A DNA stretch of 64,000 bases from Diplosphaera chodatii (taxonomy: Eukaryota > Chlorophyta > Trebouxiophyceae > Prasiolales > Stichococcaceae). The translations under genes and the position numbers were made by a program. The notes below the pieces were generated by a model. It worked only from the letters and a program-made list of their open reading frames with translations, searched no databases and was not told where the DNA came from. Shown in pieces: positions 10,478-26,380 of this stretch. Within the stretch, counting starts at the first letter, position 1; every line of letters begins with the position of its first letter. The stretch covers positions 930,001 to 994,000 of the forward strand of contig JAALGY010000010.1 in NCBI GenBank assembly GCA_032358165.1. Reading direction: 5' to 3'.

Positions 10478-11982
10478 CTAGGACTTAACATACTCTGCAG
10501 GGAATGGCCAATCAATGCCCAGCACCGGGACGAAGAAGTACGGCACCAGCACATGCTCGATCACCCACCATGCCTGCATCAGCCCACATATGAGAGTAGA
10601 ACGGTCAATCACAATCGGTCTAGTCAACCTGCACAATGCACATCAATGTGTATGCAATCTGTGCCGAAACATCAGGGCAACCTTTGCAGGTGACTCGAGC
10701 TGCAGAGAGGATAACCACTGTTGAGCGTATCGCGCACCTGTGGGGAGAAGTCGGTCAGCTGCACATCCCCCGCCACAAAGGTCGTCAGCCCCTGCGGCAA
10801 CCCCGCGGTCGCGAGCCCGCCTTGGTCGATCCCAAACCCTGTCGTTGCAGCAGTACAGCGTGACATGCCGCAGTTGGTTCAATGGCAGTCTCTCGTGCCA
10901 AGGTGAACAAGGACCATCCCACTCAATGGTCGCTTGGGCTCTGTCACCACCATGCAGTCGACGCTGATGCCTGAACTCTGCTGACTCTGTTGATTGCATC
11001 CAGAAGCAGCTGCAGGTTCGTCTCGTGGCGCACCGATCAGCGTGCGGAAGAAGTCGATGGAGTTGCCGGGCGGCTGCAGGGTGACGTCGATGCGCAGCGC
11101 GGTGTCGTTGCGGGCGTTCCAGTAGTGGTGCACCACGCCCGGCGCGATGCAGATCGGCTCCGCCGCTGCAGGGCTGCCCCCCTCGACGGTGCCCTGCGTG
11201 CCGTTGATGTTCATGCCCAGCAGCCCCTCCCTGTGGTGCACAATGCTCAGCTGACTTGCAGGCCACATGTAGCCTGTGCATGATGACGGAGCATTGCCAT
11301 GCACAGGCACGCATACGCGTCGCCAACGACCATGGCAGCCGACCATGATGCCTGCCCACACCCTGCAGATCTGACACGGCGTTCTCTCTCGCACACACCA
11401 CACGGTGGACTGAAGCTCCCTCACCTGACTGTGAAGCACTCTGTCTGGCTCTTGTGCAGGTGCGGGGGCGGGCTGCCGGACTTGCCGGGCAGCGCGCCGG
11501 GGACACCCGGGCGCTGCAGCGCCTCATACAGTCCCTTCTCCGCGCCTGTCGCCTCATCGGTGATGACGCTGTATGTGAACCTGCACGCAGTTGTGCACAA
11601 CAGTGTCCATGTATCTAGTGCTGCAGCCAGGCTGCCGTCGGACTGATGATGAGCTACCCACATGAGCATGTTCAGCCTGACCAACGGGCACCACGCCAGC
11701 ATGTCCGGCTTCGGGAATCCATGACGACACTATTCGCACAAGCTGCGGTGTGCCACAGCCTGCGCAATCAGTATTGATGATGCAGATAGTTCCCTGGACA
11801 CAGCCACAGAGATACCTGTTGCCGGTCTTGTTGCGCGTGTCCTCGAAAGTGTTCCCTGATAAGACCGTCCTGCTGGGCTTCTTGACGATGAAGCGGCTGT
11901 GCGCCGCCAGAGCTGCAACAGCCACGGCCAGCACAGCCAGTGGCAGCGATGTTGCTGCCGGGAGCCAAGACCCGCGGGCCAT
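10478..11982 (-). CDS. membrane-anchored cupin-domain protein, copy B (5 exons, 238 aa)
   Basis: Minus-strand exons 11982-11816, 11580-11425, 11230-11034, 10838-10738 and 10573-10478 join in phase to a TAG stop. The N-terminus (MARGSWLPAATSLPLAVLAV) holds a hydrophobic anchor. The cupin motifs are complete: HLHKSQTECFTVREG for motif 1 and APGVVHHYWN for motif 2. The C-terminus repeats the hydrophobic HVLVPYFFVPVLGI segment of copy A. Relative to copy A, two introns are missing (those at 1098-1222 and 1581-1713 of copy A), while the remaining four introns share phase and position. The protein is clearly a paralogue in inverted orientation. Both copies look intact, so subfunctionalisation rather than decay is likely. 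The biochemical role is unknown. Confidence 0.82.
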
Positions 11983-12574
11983 GCCGCAGGCTGCTGAAGC
12001 TGTTCTACTTCACGGACCTGTCGTGAGATGGTCGTTGCGATCAGGACATATCACGCGACGCCGACAGCCTTTATGTGCACCTGTGCATCCTGGTACAGGT
12101 AGTTGCTGGTACAGGATGCAGATCCTTGTCGTGCAACGAAATGTAGGAAGGCGGACGTCGCACACAACCCATGCATGTGCAGGCAGAGCTGGTCACAGTG
12201 TGCACAGCAGTGTATCCTGATCAGCCCTGCGCTGCGAGCGCCTGTCAGAGCATCTGACATGCTGCACTGATCTGGGTACAGGGTTCCTTGTATTGGGTGC
12301 GGACCTGATGTGGCACTGGATCACCACTGGCAACCTGCAATGTTCTGTCAGCACTGGCTTAACGGCCGTCGCATGCCTGCGAATGCACGATTGTCGAACA
12401 GGGACCACCCCTTCGCAAGCACTGGCTGTATTGCAGGTGCCTATGTAGCGCGCGCACCTGCTAGGTTGCCGTGCGGCACGGCAACGCCCATGGCAGCCGC
12501 GCCAGTGTAAGCTGTCGGCAGAATTGCGTTGCGCACCGCTCTTGATGCCGGTGCTGGCTGCAACGGAAGACAGC
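11983..12574. other. divergent promoter region (cupin B and MED16)
   Basis: The two genes start head to head about 590 bp apart, so this stretch should hold both promoters. No TATA box or motif stands out. An alternative in-frame MED16 ATG lies at 12545. Confidence 0.45.
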
Positions 12575-15500
12575 ATGGACCTGCCCGCGATCGCGGAGGT
12601 GCGGCTCGGCGGCCTCCGCGCCGGCCGCCGTGTCGCCTGGGCGCCGGGGCCTGTGCCGCTGCTGGCGGTCGAGGCGCGGCAGCCCGGCAGCAGCTCCCTG
12701 GCCGTGTGCGTCCTGCACCCAGACTGCCTCGAGGTGGGCGGCGGTCACTTCCTGTCTGTATCCTGTTGCCAAAGCGGCTTTCCAAGCGGTTCCGGCGCAT
12801 TGGCAGCTTGTCAGAGCAGCCTCGAGGGTGGGCTCTCTCCGCAGGAGCACGCTGTGCTGCGCCTGCCTGGCGCCGCTGTCGCAGCATCGGCGACCGAGGA
12901 CAGCAGCGCCATGGCCCAGGAGTTGGCGGCACTCGCATGGGCGCCCACTGGCTGCCCGCCCACACTGCTCACTGCCACAGCGCAGGTGCGATGCCAGCAG
13001 TTACAGACGCACCGCTTCTGTGCGATGATCGTGGCTCCAACTCCCTACGCTGCCCCTGTTGCAGCAGCTGGTGGCTCACAAGATCCAAGCCCTGCTGCGC
13101 CGCCTAAACCATCAGCATCATCTTGAGGATTCCAGGGTTTGGTGTGCGTCTGGACGATGACACGGCCCGATTCTGAGGCGGACTCCCCGTGCTGTGTCGA
13201 CAGCTGGTTCGGCATCGTGGTGACGGATGCGCAGGCCAGACTGGGTGCGTGTGCCGGCTCCAAGAGTTGCACATCGCCTCGCATGTGGCAGCCGGTTGCA
13301 CTCAGCATGGACTCAGCAGTGACTCGTCATTCGGTAGCCCTGCTGGCTCGAGCTGCAATGCGCCGGCAGCAGAGTCAATGACACCCGCCTGCATGGCCTG
13401 CATGATGCAGTCGGGGCAGCATGGCTGGCGCCACCAAGCAGCTGGAGCTGGCCGCCCCGCCCCAGCGGCGGCGATGGCGGCCCCCAGAGCCTGGAGACGC
13501 TGTTCCTGCCGCCCGCCGATGCAGCCGGCTATGGCGGCAGCAGCAGCAGCGGTAGCAGCCCCCACTGGCTGCGACCCGGCATGCTCGCCTTTGCGACCGT
13601 CTCGCAGGCAGGGGAGCTGCAGGTGAGCGGCACGCTTTCCCACGGCAGCATGGGTGTCGTGTCCCCTACATTGCAGTGGTAACACGAGCCGCAACCTACT
13701 GCGAGGCAGTGTGCCACGGCTGTACGTCCAGCCTGTTTTATGTCCAGGTTGCATGGCGGGGATTGGGCGGCGCGGGGGGCGCCTCGCGCTGGCGGGTCAG
13801 CCCGCCGCTGCCGCTGCGCCACCAAACTGACGCTGAGCAGCCGCAGCCAGCGGCGGCAGCGGCAGACGCTGCGGCCACGCCTGACGGCCTGCGAGCGCTG
13901 CTGCTAGCCGATGCAGCGGGTGGCCGGCAACGGCGGCTGTTGGTGGTCGATGTGAAGGGCGACCCGACAGCAATCCAGCCAGGTGTGCATTGCCAGCTCA
14001 CAGGTTTGCATCCGGTCCTCAACGGTGCATGTGTATAGGCTGCACATTGATGCTTGCAGCGGAAATATCACCGACATTAATGCAGGTAGCAGGAGCCCAG
14101 TGCAGCTGGAGGTTGCCGATCAGGCAGCACTGCCGCTGGAGGCCAGCTGGAACTTGCTGCAGGCAGCTTTTGTGCCAGAAACGGCAGGTGCGCTCATTCC
14201 TGCTTGCTGCAGATGAAAACAAACACAGCAATGGTGCGCACACATGCTGGTTGGAGATGTCCAGCTGCATGTGGCGCGACTCGTGTAGGCTGCAATTGAG
14301 CTGACATGACGTGTTCCTGCAGGCTCAGCAGTGCATGCAACAGTCACAGCAGGCGACGACGGCAACCTCGCAGTCAGATGGACACTTGACGCTGGGTCAC
14401 AATGGGTCCCAAGCCAGGTGTGCCTGTCTACACTAGTCAAGCTGCCCATGCAAGACCAGGCACAGGCCTTAGAATCTGTGCTTCTGGCGAACATGCGGTG
14501 CTGCCTGGCAGCTGCAAGCTGAGTACTTGAGCTGCAGGAGGACATTGGGGAGCAGCCTGCAGGAGCGACAGCGTCTGCCATGGCGGTGCACAGGACGCTG
14601 GCTGTCCATGCCTTCTCCGCTGCTGGTGAGACTGTTGGCACTTGTGCATAGTGAGGCATGTGATGCAGCAGGGCACCAATGGCATGTGCATACCTTGTCC
14701 ACCTGCAAACCAGGCTGCGAGCGTCTTGCCGAACCTCGTGATTCAAGCATACTGCCCCCTGCAGGCAGCACAGGCCTGCAGGTGCTGCTGCCCGCAGCGG
14801 GGACTGCCCGGTTGCCGGCGCCAGGGACCCGGGCGGCGCTGCCCAGCAGCTGCACAGCCGCAGCGCTGTCGCCCACTGGCGCCTGCCTCGCAGCCCTGCT
14901 GGAGCGACCAGGTACGGCTAGGGCGTCTTGCGATGCCTGCATTCAAGCTCTCCAGGCTCTTTCGAAGTAGTCTGCGCACTTGCACAATTGTGCAGAAATG
15001 TGCAATGGCGTCAGATCAGCGCTGTGGCATCACGAGCACCTGAGAGTCCCCTGAAAGGTGGATACTTTGTGCCTGTACATGGACTGCATGGACCATGTGT
15101 GCAAAGTGCAGGCGACACAAAAGGGCGGGGCGGCACCCTGCGCATCTCGGACCTGGTCCCGCTGCTGTCATCGGCTCCGCAGCAGGAGCCAGCCGGCGAG
15201 CACAGCCGTGACGCAGAGGCGCTGGCCGCGCTGCAGCATGCACACAGGCATGCTTGCTTGTGGAACCTGGCAGCTGCGGGTCACACAAATGCAGATCATG
15301 TGTGAGTGCAACTTGATGGTTGCATGGGTCCACTGACAATGCGCATTCAAACCACGTGGTCGCTTTCGCCTGCGCAGGCTGGCCTGGGCGCTGGCGACCG
15401 GCGGCGGCAGCTGGTGCGCGGAGGCCGCGGCGGGCCGCTGGGTCGCGTCGGGGGGCGCGCCGCGCCGGCGGCGCGTCTTTACCCACCTGGACGCCTGGCT

Positions 15501-18500
15501 GCACGCCACCTCCTACTCCAGCCGCACCTTCCACGCCGCGCTGCTGGACCGCATGAAGGTGTGGCCCCCCTGCTTGCTCCGACATCAGGGTTAACGCTCT
15601 ATATACATTCGGTACACCTGGCAGCTGCGCTGCTGGCTGCTCGCACTGATTAAGCTTCTGGCGAACCTGCTGGTCTGACCTGGTGCAAAGTGCTTTGACT
15701 GGGTACGAAAACAAGCCTGATGTCATTTGATGCTTGCAGCTGCGCATGCTGAGCGGGTGCAGCGATGGCAAGGGCCGGCGGCTGCGGGGGGAGCTGCTGG
15801 CGCGGCAGTGGTGCGAGGCCCTGGGCAGCGCCGCCGCGGCGCTGCTGCCCAGCGCCGACCCCCAAACCCTCACCAAAAAGCTCATCCAGGTGCCCCGCTG
15901 CGACTGCACCATGTTTTTGGAAAACCCAAAATGCGACTGTGTGCTGGAGCTTGCCGCTGCATGATTATTATGGCAGGATGTATGCTTTTCATGGTTAACA
16001 AACCAGCTGGGTCATTGCAGGGGGAGGCGGTGCAGTCTGCGTTCTCCGACTCCGCCGCCGCAGCTGCCAGACCCTGGATCGAATACAGCAACCAGCTGGC
16101 CGCTTTCCTCCTGAAGACTGCCAGGTGACTGCGCATGGTTGCACTTCTTGCGGAGCAGGCATCTTGAGAGCCATGCGCGGGGCCCTCTTCGTCAGCTGGC
16201 TTAAGAAGACCCTGCTGTACACTCAGGATATTGTGCAACGGTAGTGTTTTGTGGTGTGCCGGTTGTCAAGGCCCTGGACAGTCATGCTGCGGATCATTGG
16301 CCTGCTGTGCGGCACAGGCGGTGGGCGCTGCTGCGGCTGCAGGAAGACGGAAGCAGCAGCGGCCAGCACGCAGAGGCAGGCGCGCACCTCCAATTGTCGA
16401 ATGCAGGCAGTTCCGACTGCACCATGTGTTCCACAGCCCTGCCCAGCAGGGCAGCCAGCAAGGACTTGTCACTGTTGTGGCCTTTCAAGTTGGGTGATAG
16501 TGCAGCTCTGCTGGCGCAAAAGTTACTTATCATCCAACCTATCTTTTGCAATACTTGATTGATTAAAGCACAGACGGGCTGCTGGGGGTGCGGCTGCTGG
16601 CGGATGTGGCCTTCACCAAGCGGCTGCTGCAGGCGCACAACCGGGTGCTGGCGGCCGCGGCGCTGCTGGCGCGCTCCGAGCAGCCCCAGGCCCCCCTGCA
16701 GCAGCACCCGCTGGTGTGCACTAGCGCTGCCGCTGCCGCTGGGGCCTCATGGCGGCTTGACGATACCACTTCTGCTGCAAGCCTTATCGTTTGCTTTAAC
16801 ATGCCGGGCGGAGATATGGTCGCCACACTTGCTTGTTGTGCGCAGGCTGGCAGGACCATGGCGGTCAACAGCGGCTTAAAGACGCTGCTGGCCGGCATCA
16901 TGAAAGACGTGGCGGCGCTGCAGCCGCTGGAGCAGGTCGGCGCCATGTCCGCCATTGCACAGGCGGCGGTCGCAGGCTTCCAGGTGCGTCCAGAGCTTGC
17001 AGTGCTGCTGACGTGTGCAGTTGATAGGCTTTCGCCTCCCTCTTCAACATCAAGGTCCCCCTTTGCACACCCTTTCCTCTACACACCCTGTCACGTCGAA
17101 GGCTGATCACTCGGCCCGGCTGCATGTGGGCATCCTGTACGTCCGCTTCAGAGCTCCATGCCACGGTTGTGCACAACGATGCTGCAGGGTGGGGACCCGC
17201 TGCACTACGCCAGGACTGCAGGGGCCCTGAAGCCGGAGGTGCTGCGGCCGCTGCTGGCGCCGGACCTGCCCTGCTTCAAGGTGGGCCTGACCCTACAGTC
17301 AAACACTGGGCACACAGACGAAACACGTGTCAGACCAGGTGACACTGCAGCGCCTCATAGCAGCACCTGGCTTCTGCACATCTGTGCAAGCAATCAGCAG
17401 AGACGGCAGGGGCAGTGATGACAAAACCAAAACCGTTGAAAGGGTACATTTGCCCAGGCACCCGCACGTGACCTCGTGTGCGGGCCTGGCAGCTGCGCAG
17501 CTTGCCCTGTGGCACATGTCGGGGTTTCAGGCTACAGCCCAGGTCCAGGCAGCGCACCTGCGCTGGTGTCAAGCCCAACCTAAACCCTGTGGCGGCCCCG
17601 CCGGCGGGGCGCGCGCGCCTGACGAACTCGATAGGCCGATCTGAGGGCTTTAATAGCATAGCAACTGCAGGAAACCCGCCATTGGGCAGTCCTGCAGGCG
17701 CTGTGCTGCGTCCAGTGATGACACGCATCGAGCAAAGGTAGCAACGTCTGATGCGCAGCAACATCAGCGCAGCCGTGGGCCGCTTCGGGTTGGGCCGGCA
17801 CAGCGTCAGCGTGTGTCTGCCTCTGGGCTGGCACCCCTGGCATCTGCCCGGCATGAGCCTGTGCAGCTGCCAGCCGATGGCAAACAATAGCCAAATTCTG
17901 AGCCCAAGCCATTGTAGAAACATGCTGCTGGTTACTACTGAACTGAAACAGGATGCAACACGTGCAGCAAAGAAGAAGGGAAGCAAGGCGCAGTGGTGCC
18001 GACTATGATGAATTCAGGTCTCAAGTTGGTGCGCTTGTGTATGTTGTCATGCTTGGTGCAGGGCCGGGGCGAGGCGTCTGCTGAGGAGCTGCGGGGGATG
18101 GCCACCGCGCTGGGGCTGCTGCCTGCAGAAAACGCTGCGGGCGCCGCCCTGAGCGCTGCAGTGCAGGTGAGCATTGCATGCGCTGTCAGGTGCTCAATCA
18201 CATGTCAAGCTCAGCAGGCTTTGGCGTGCAGTCTGCATGGGCATTCGGCTTGCTGTTGTTCACAGCCAACATCGCTGCATTGTAGCAGGGTGCAATGCGG
18301 CACCCCGACACCGAGCACACCTCTGCGCCGTGCACTGCAGGCCGTGCGGCGGCTGCCAGAGCTGCCGCCGCTTGACTGCAGCATGTTCGACTTGGACCTG
18401 CTCTGCTCAGCAGCAGACGACAGCAGCGGCCAGCTCAGCAGCTCCGACGGCAGGCAAGCAGCACAGCGTCTGCCTGTGAAGCCAGAGGGAGGAACCAGCA

Positions 18501-19012
18501 GCTTGCAAAGTGGCACATCAGCAGCGGCACCTCCAGGCACATACTCGGCCATGGCACCCGGCAGCATGGCAACCCCCCTGGAGCGCAAGCGCTGGCGTGC
18601 TGAGGCGGACGCTGCGCTTGGCTTGGTTCCCTCTGCCAGCCGCTGGTGAGCCTTCCAGCGCACTCGCATCATACACCCTTCCCTGTCGGCGCCTGCCCCA
18701 GCACTCACCAAACCCTGCTGCAAGTGGTGCTGACAGCGTATGTTTCTAACGGTGGCAGCGCTGCTTGAGGCAGAGATGCACTCCCCCTGCAGGCAAGGGC
18801 AGCATGACATCATCAGCGCTGCGCTGCTCAGCGCATCTGTGACGCCCACGTACTGCGCCGCCGACGGCAGCTGCGCCAGCGCTGTGGAGCTCGACGGCAG
18901 AGGCAGCGGCAGCGAGGCGACGCAGACACTGGCGCGGCCCTGGCTGGCGGCCAGCCAGCTCACGGGGGCACCATGGAAGCGAGTCAGACTCGATCCGTAT
19001 GCAGCAGCATGA
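12575..19012 (+). CDS. MED16: Mediator complex subunit 16 (MED16/SFR6) homologue, many exons
   Basis: Exons that join in phase: 12575-12733, 12845-12985, 13136-13244, 13411-13622 and 13748 to about 13952/13982. Later coding blocks lie near 14006-14190, 14323-14417, 14530-14630, 14763-14911, 15112-15247, 15379-15558, 15741-15890, 16021-16125, 16575-16730, 16850-16983, 17190-17280, 18063-18165, 18336-18648 and 18790-19012; their edges are approximate. The N-terminal half is WD40-like (AQELAALAWAPTGCPPTLL, then GLVCVWTMTRP, then PGMLAFATVSQAGELQ). The order of landmarks follows plant MED16: LVGAAWLAPPSSWSW, SCTAAALSPTGACLAALLE, HLDAWLHATSYSSRTFHAAL, LLGVRLLADVAFTKRLL, and near the end LERKRWRAEADAALGL. 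MED16 is a tail-module subunit that links transcription factors to RNA polymerase II. Identification rests on remembered family order rather than a search. The C-terminal zinc-finger-like part of plant MED16 is not evident. Confidence 0.75.
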
Positions 19013-19760
19013 GGTGGCAAGCAGCGCTGACACCGTTATGTACGACAGCTGATGAGACAGTATCAGGATGGCTGGCGCCCACTGGTTGCCTTTCCATCAT
19101 GTCCCATGAAACAAAGCTATGTCCCTCTGTAGGATGGCATCTGGCCTTCCAGTGTTTGCCTAGCATAGGTAGAAAACCGTATAAGGTGCTTTGGAACCAG
19201 ACATGCTGACTGTCTTGACCACTTCAAACCAAAGCTGCTAGCCTGGCGAGCTGAAAGTCTGGGATCGTACTATATAACGGCAGCTTGTCGACACAAACCA
19301 TGCTTGCCAGGGCTCAGTTCCTATGAGCTCATTGAGACTTCTTAGCAAGAACTGATTGCTGGTAAGCAGTGTAGAACACAGCATCGCAGCAAGAAGTTTC
19401 TCTGCTACCTGCTGAGCCCAGCCTTGCTGCTGCGGCGGCGGCGGCTGCTGCTGCTGCTGCTGCTGCACTCCAGTGTAGCAACCCTGTCTCATCGACAGTG
19501 CAGAGTTGCTAAGATGTGGCGAACACCCTGCGGCGGCCCAGTAGCAATGCTTGTGCCTCCGCCTGGCCTTGCTCACTAGTCCATCCAGGGTTCAGGAACG
19601 CCCAGCCCTGCATGCATGCCACATGCAAATGCTCAGCAGTGGCATGTTGAGCCCGCACTACTGCATCATCAAACCGTCACCAAATAGTTTTGAGCAGTCG
19701 TGAGCTGAGATGCAATGGAATGAGTGTGTTGCAACATGAGCATACAACGTGAAGATGCAC
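19013..19760. other. low-confidence region; minus-strand poly-Gln frame 19238-19576
   Basis: A minus-strand frame (19576-19238) encodes a short CAG-type poly-Gln/Pro tract followed by QQVAEKLLAAMLCSTLLTS and a stop. The (CTG)n tract lies at about 19442-19466 on the plus strand. It could be the last exon of a minus-strand gene or merely a microsatellite in untranslated DNA. No upstream exon was joined. Confidence 0.3.
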
Positions 19761-20060
19761 GAAGACCAACCTACCAGCAACGGTACCACCGGCGGGCAGG
19801 CTGCTATTCAGATGCAGGCTCAAATTCCTCGGACACCAGCTGCTGAACCCATACGTCTTCAACTTTGCTGTACGGCCGCCGCAGCTGTGGCGGCTGTTCG
19901 ACGATGGCACATCAACGAAATATGTAGCACAGCAGACACTGGGGCCAGCCGACGCCATGCACCACACCCGTGGTGTGTTGCCCTCAATCTACAGAGTGCA
20001 ACCATCCTGTGCCATTTACAATATGGGCCTGAGCACCATGGCTGCTGGGTGGTTTCCGCT
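19761..20060 (+). other. unassigned plus-strand exon-like segment
   Basis: After GATGCAG at about 19818 the plus strand reads a very protein-like segment (FLGHQLLNPYVFNFAVRPP, then QLWRLFDDGTSTKYVAQQ). The frame stays open from 19747 to 20364. I do not recognise the family, and no partner exon was found. It overlaps a minus-strand frame of lower quality. Confidence 0.3.
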
Positions 20061-20080
20061 GTGCAAGCAGCAACCCGCGC

Positions 20081-21535
20081 TCAGACCACCATGCGGGCTT
20101 CCGCCCGCAGCAGCTGAAGCGCCCACTCATCGAAGCTGGGGATGCGGTCGGGCGGCGGTGGGCGCGGACGCGGCGGCACCGCCTGGCCTAGGCACGCCTC
20201 CAGCAGCTGCACCTTCTCGTATCCCACATTCAGCGCAGCGGCAACCTCCCGAAGGTGCCGCCGCAGAAAGCACCCCTGCAGCATGGCACCCAGCCTCACA
20301 ACCGAAGCTTGCCAAGCGAAGTGCTGCAGTCGCAAAGCCTGATCAGGTGTGCACTCCTGCCTGACAAGAATATGTCCTGTTCAATAGGTACAACCAGCGC
20401 TGAAAAGCAGCAGTTCTGAGCCCACCTCGATGCCGTATCCGTTGTCGGCGTGGCTGGCCTGCACAACGGGGGACCAACGCCGAATCCAGTGGCTGCTCAG
20501 CGGGTAGCCCTCCCGGAGCTGCAATAATCATGCACGCAACGCATCAGTGGGACTGGCAGCAGCCGCGCCAAGCAGGGCAGCGGAACACAGGCGCAGGCTG
20601 GCGACCAGGGTTGTCCGCCATCATGTGGAATGGTCGGCAGCCTGGAGAGTGGAGACAGGTCTCCACCGCACAAGAGCAACTGGTGCTCAGGTCAACATGC
20701 AGGATGCTGCAGGCCAACGAACCTGTTTGCAGGCCGCCACAGGGCACTGCGATCCAGGGTGGCGCAGATAGTAGCATGCCGCGTCCACAAGATGTTGTGG
20801 CATCTGCTTGGCTGCTTGGTTGGCCCGCTGCTTGACCTGGGGAAGGCGGTTGCATGTATGCTCATTGCTCGCGGTCAGCAAGTGGCAGGACTGACATGCG
20901 CACTGCACCAATCCCGTGACATGCTAAGGCGACATCTGCCCCGCAGCCACTTATGCAACACCAGCAGCAGTAGTGGCATCAACACCTCAGGGTCGCAGAG
21001 CTTTATGAAGCAACATAGGCCCGGGACCATCATCCCAAGAATCCAGCTCTGCACAGCAACAGGCAGCATCGGTCCACCGCATGCGTAGTAGCCTGGGCAT
21101 GGGCTGTTGCACCAGTCGTATGCACGACCAAATGCGCTGCAGCGCGACAGGGTCAAAGTGATGCATACTGTCGCAGGGTCGCGGACAGGCGGCCTCCCGT
21201 TGCCCTTGAACTCCTTGCCCGCCGCATTGACAGCCATTGCTGTTAGATTATCCTGCAGCAACAGGACGACGCTGACAGCCCACGACCCAAGTATTTCGTT
21301 TAAGCTTATTGCAGGGTGATCACACATGATGACAGGTGCCCGAGCCTTGTCCGGATTTGCTTCTGCAGGATGGCATTTGGGCCAGGATCAAAGAGGCAAC
21401 TACATCAACAGGCACCTGTGCCAGCTTCCGCTGGCGCTCTGGCGTCCGTTTCTTGTTACTAATGGCCACAAGTCTGGCAATGGCCGCATCCGAGAACAGC
21501 TCTTGCTGCTCGCTGTCCATGTGCTCATGCAAAAT
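20081..21535 (-). CDS. unrecognised minus-strand multi-exon gene (partial model)
   Basis: Exon-like blocks with good splice sites on the minus strand: 21535-21416 (40 codons; HMDSEQQELFSDAAIARLV then SNKKRTPERQRKLAQ), 21252-21169 (28 codons; MAVNAAGKEFKGNGRPPVRD), 20836-20748 (AAKQMPQHLVDAACYYLRHP), about 20520-20430 (LREGYPLSSHWIRRWSPVV) and about 20335-20081 (HLREVAAALNVGYEKVQLLE, ending RAEARMVV then stop). Phases of the first two blocks fit, but the link from the third to the fourth does not, so at least one exon is missing or misplaced. The gene may extend upstream past 22100, where a poly-Gln frame (about 21918-21945) occurs. The last block has a helix-rich look loosely like a cyclin/TFIIB fold. 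That is only an impression, and I assign no function. Confidence 0.4.
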
Positions 21536-22973
21536 CTGCGGAGCAGTGCATGCACACGACTCAGCCGCTGAGCGCTCGGGAGTCCTGTTGCACACAGGCT
21601 ACTACTGTCGGCATGTTGCCATGCGCTCGCATGCAGCCGCAGCAGCTGCACGGACCATTGGTGCAGCACCCACCCGCAGCATCTCCTGCTCGTCGAGCTG
21701 CCCTGGCGATGCAGGGCGAGGCGGCGGCGGCGGCTGCAGATACGGCTGCTGGAGTGGCAGTTGTGGAGCCAGCGCCTGCAGCCGGGGCTAACCAGGTTGC
21801 AGAGGTTGAGCACCTGCACAAGCTTGCATGCAGCCACTTGCGCCCTGTGTTCGCCACATGCCAGCAGTTCCTTGCACACGCCAGAATGGCAGGCACACCT
21901 CAAGCGCCTGCTCCTGGTGCTGCTGCTGCTGCTGCTGCTGCATCAGGTCCGCGGGTGGGTGGAGCCCTTTGCCAATGAGCTCTGCCGAGTGGTGAGGACT
22001 GCTAGCATCCGTCTCAGCCTGCATGAAAAGCTCCTGCCTGCAGTCGATGCGGAGCCAGGGGCATGGTGTTGCAGTGCTGCTTGTGCTGGCATGGGGCATG
22101 CAGCATTCTCAGAACCCCTGGGCTACGGTCTCACCTCGAGTATGGAGGCTGCAGAACCAAAAAATATTGCTCAGCTGCTGCTTTGGTTGCCGCCTGTATG
22201 TGAGTAGTACAAGCATGACTGCCGGCTGCGCTCCAGTCCCGAGACATACAAGCTGACTGCTGGTTGTTGACGCAGTACACCCTGACAGAAGGCCATGCTG
22301 CAAAACAAGGCCGCACCGGGTCTGGCGGCAGTGTGGACATACGACAGATGCAGACAACAGGCTAGTGCCTGGATGGGCACTGCCTTCGGAGCGCTTGGGC
22401 ACCTGCAGTAACATCATCACGAGCAGTCATTGATGCCTGCATCGTGAATGATGTGCAGGGTGGGCTCGAGCACTTGGATCAGCTGATGTGGGCCACTATA
22501 CCTTCTGTGTGAAGTGTTGAGTGATCCGGGGCAACCAGCTTGCGCAAAATTCTATATGGTGCAGTCACGACTTGAAATTGATAAGTACCCTGTTACATGA
22601 AGCTGGCGTCTCACGCTGCATGTGGTGCGATGTCACGGCACTGTGAGGCTGAGCCCCACCGGCGGCAGCCATCAGTTGAGCCATCAGTTCACGTGCAACA
22701 TTTGCACAGCTCTTGCGTGATTGCACAACACCCACTTGTCCCACTTTGAGTGCCGTACATGTGTAACGGTACAACCGTACACCAGCATGTCAGTCAGAGA
22801 CCTGCGCAAGGGTGGCCAGTCTGACCGTCTTGGTTGATGCACATGTCCAGCCTTGCTTGTAGCCGCGGTATCAGGAGTCACACAGCTGAAGGCGCAGGTC
22901 TGTAACGAACGCTGCTGCGCAACCTAAGCATGCGCGTCATGCCAACTGAGGCCCTATTGTCAACAGCTGTATC
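21536..22973. other. region without a supported complete gene; (CTG)n tract
   Basis: Contains a (CTG)n run at about 21918-21945 that reads as poly-Gln on the minus strand and could belong to the 5' part of the minus-strand gene. The rest, up to the METTL4 start at 22974, shows no gene I can support. Confidence 0.4.
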
Positions 22974-25967
<2,994 letters not shown>

Positions 25968-26380
25968 CCACGCGAATTAGCATTGGCCAAGTCCCCTTTC
26001 ACATCGAGACTGTGCGATGGATGCTTAGCGAGGTTGGCCTTCTAACTGTGCTTGAAACCACACATCAACACAACCTTACCAATCTACAAGACCAGACTGT
26101 ACAGGAGACATGCTCACATGCTGCAAACACAGCACGAACTGGACGACAGATGACCCAGCTACCATTGTCTGACTGGTGCCGCTCTCGCATGATATGACTG
26201 GAAAGGCGCTGTGGCGAGACATCAAGCAGCGCCGGGATGGCGGGCAACATAGTCCAGCACCAGCTGTGGCACCTCCCTCCGCAGCCCTGCACAGCAGCAG
26301 AACTCGACGCTTGAAGATTAATGTGCTGCTGCAGTCAGGTGCTGCTCATTGCTTAATGGTAAGAACCGGGCATCTGAAGC
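25968..26380. other. intergenic between convergent METTL4 and GDAP2-like genes
   Basis: A 413-bp convergent 3' spacer with no supported gene. Confidence 0.55.

Noticed and set aside
19442..19466. CRISPR-like array in the CTG-rich tract
   Set aside because: Simple trinucleotide microsatellite without spacers, and the genome is clearly eukaryotic.
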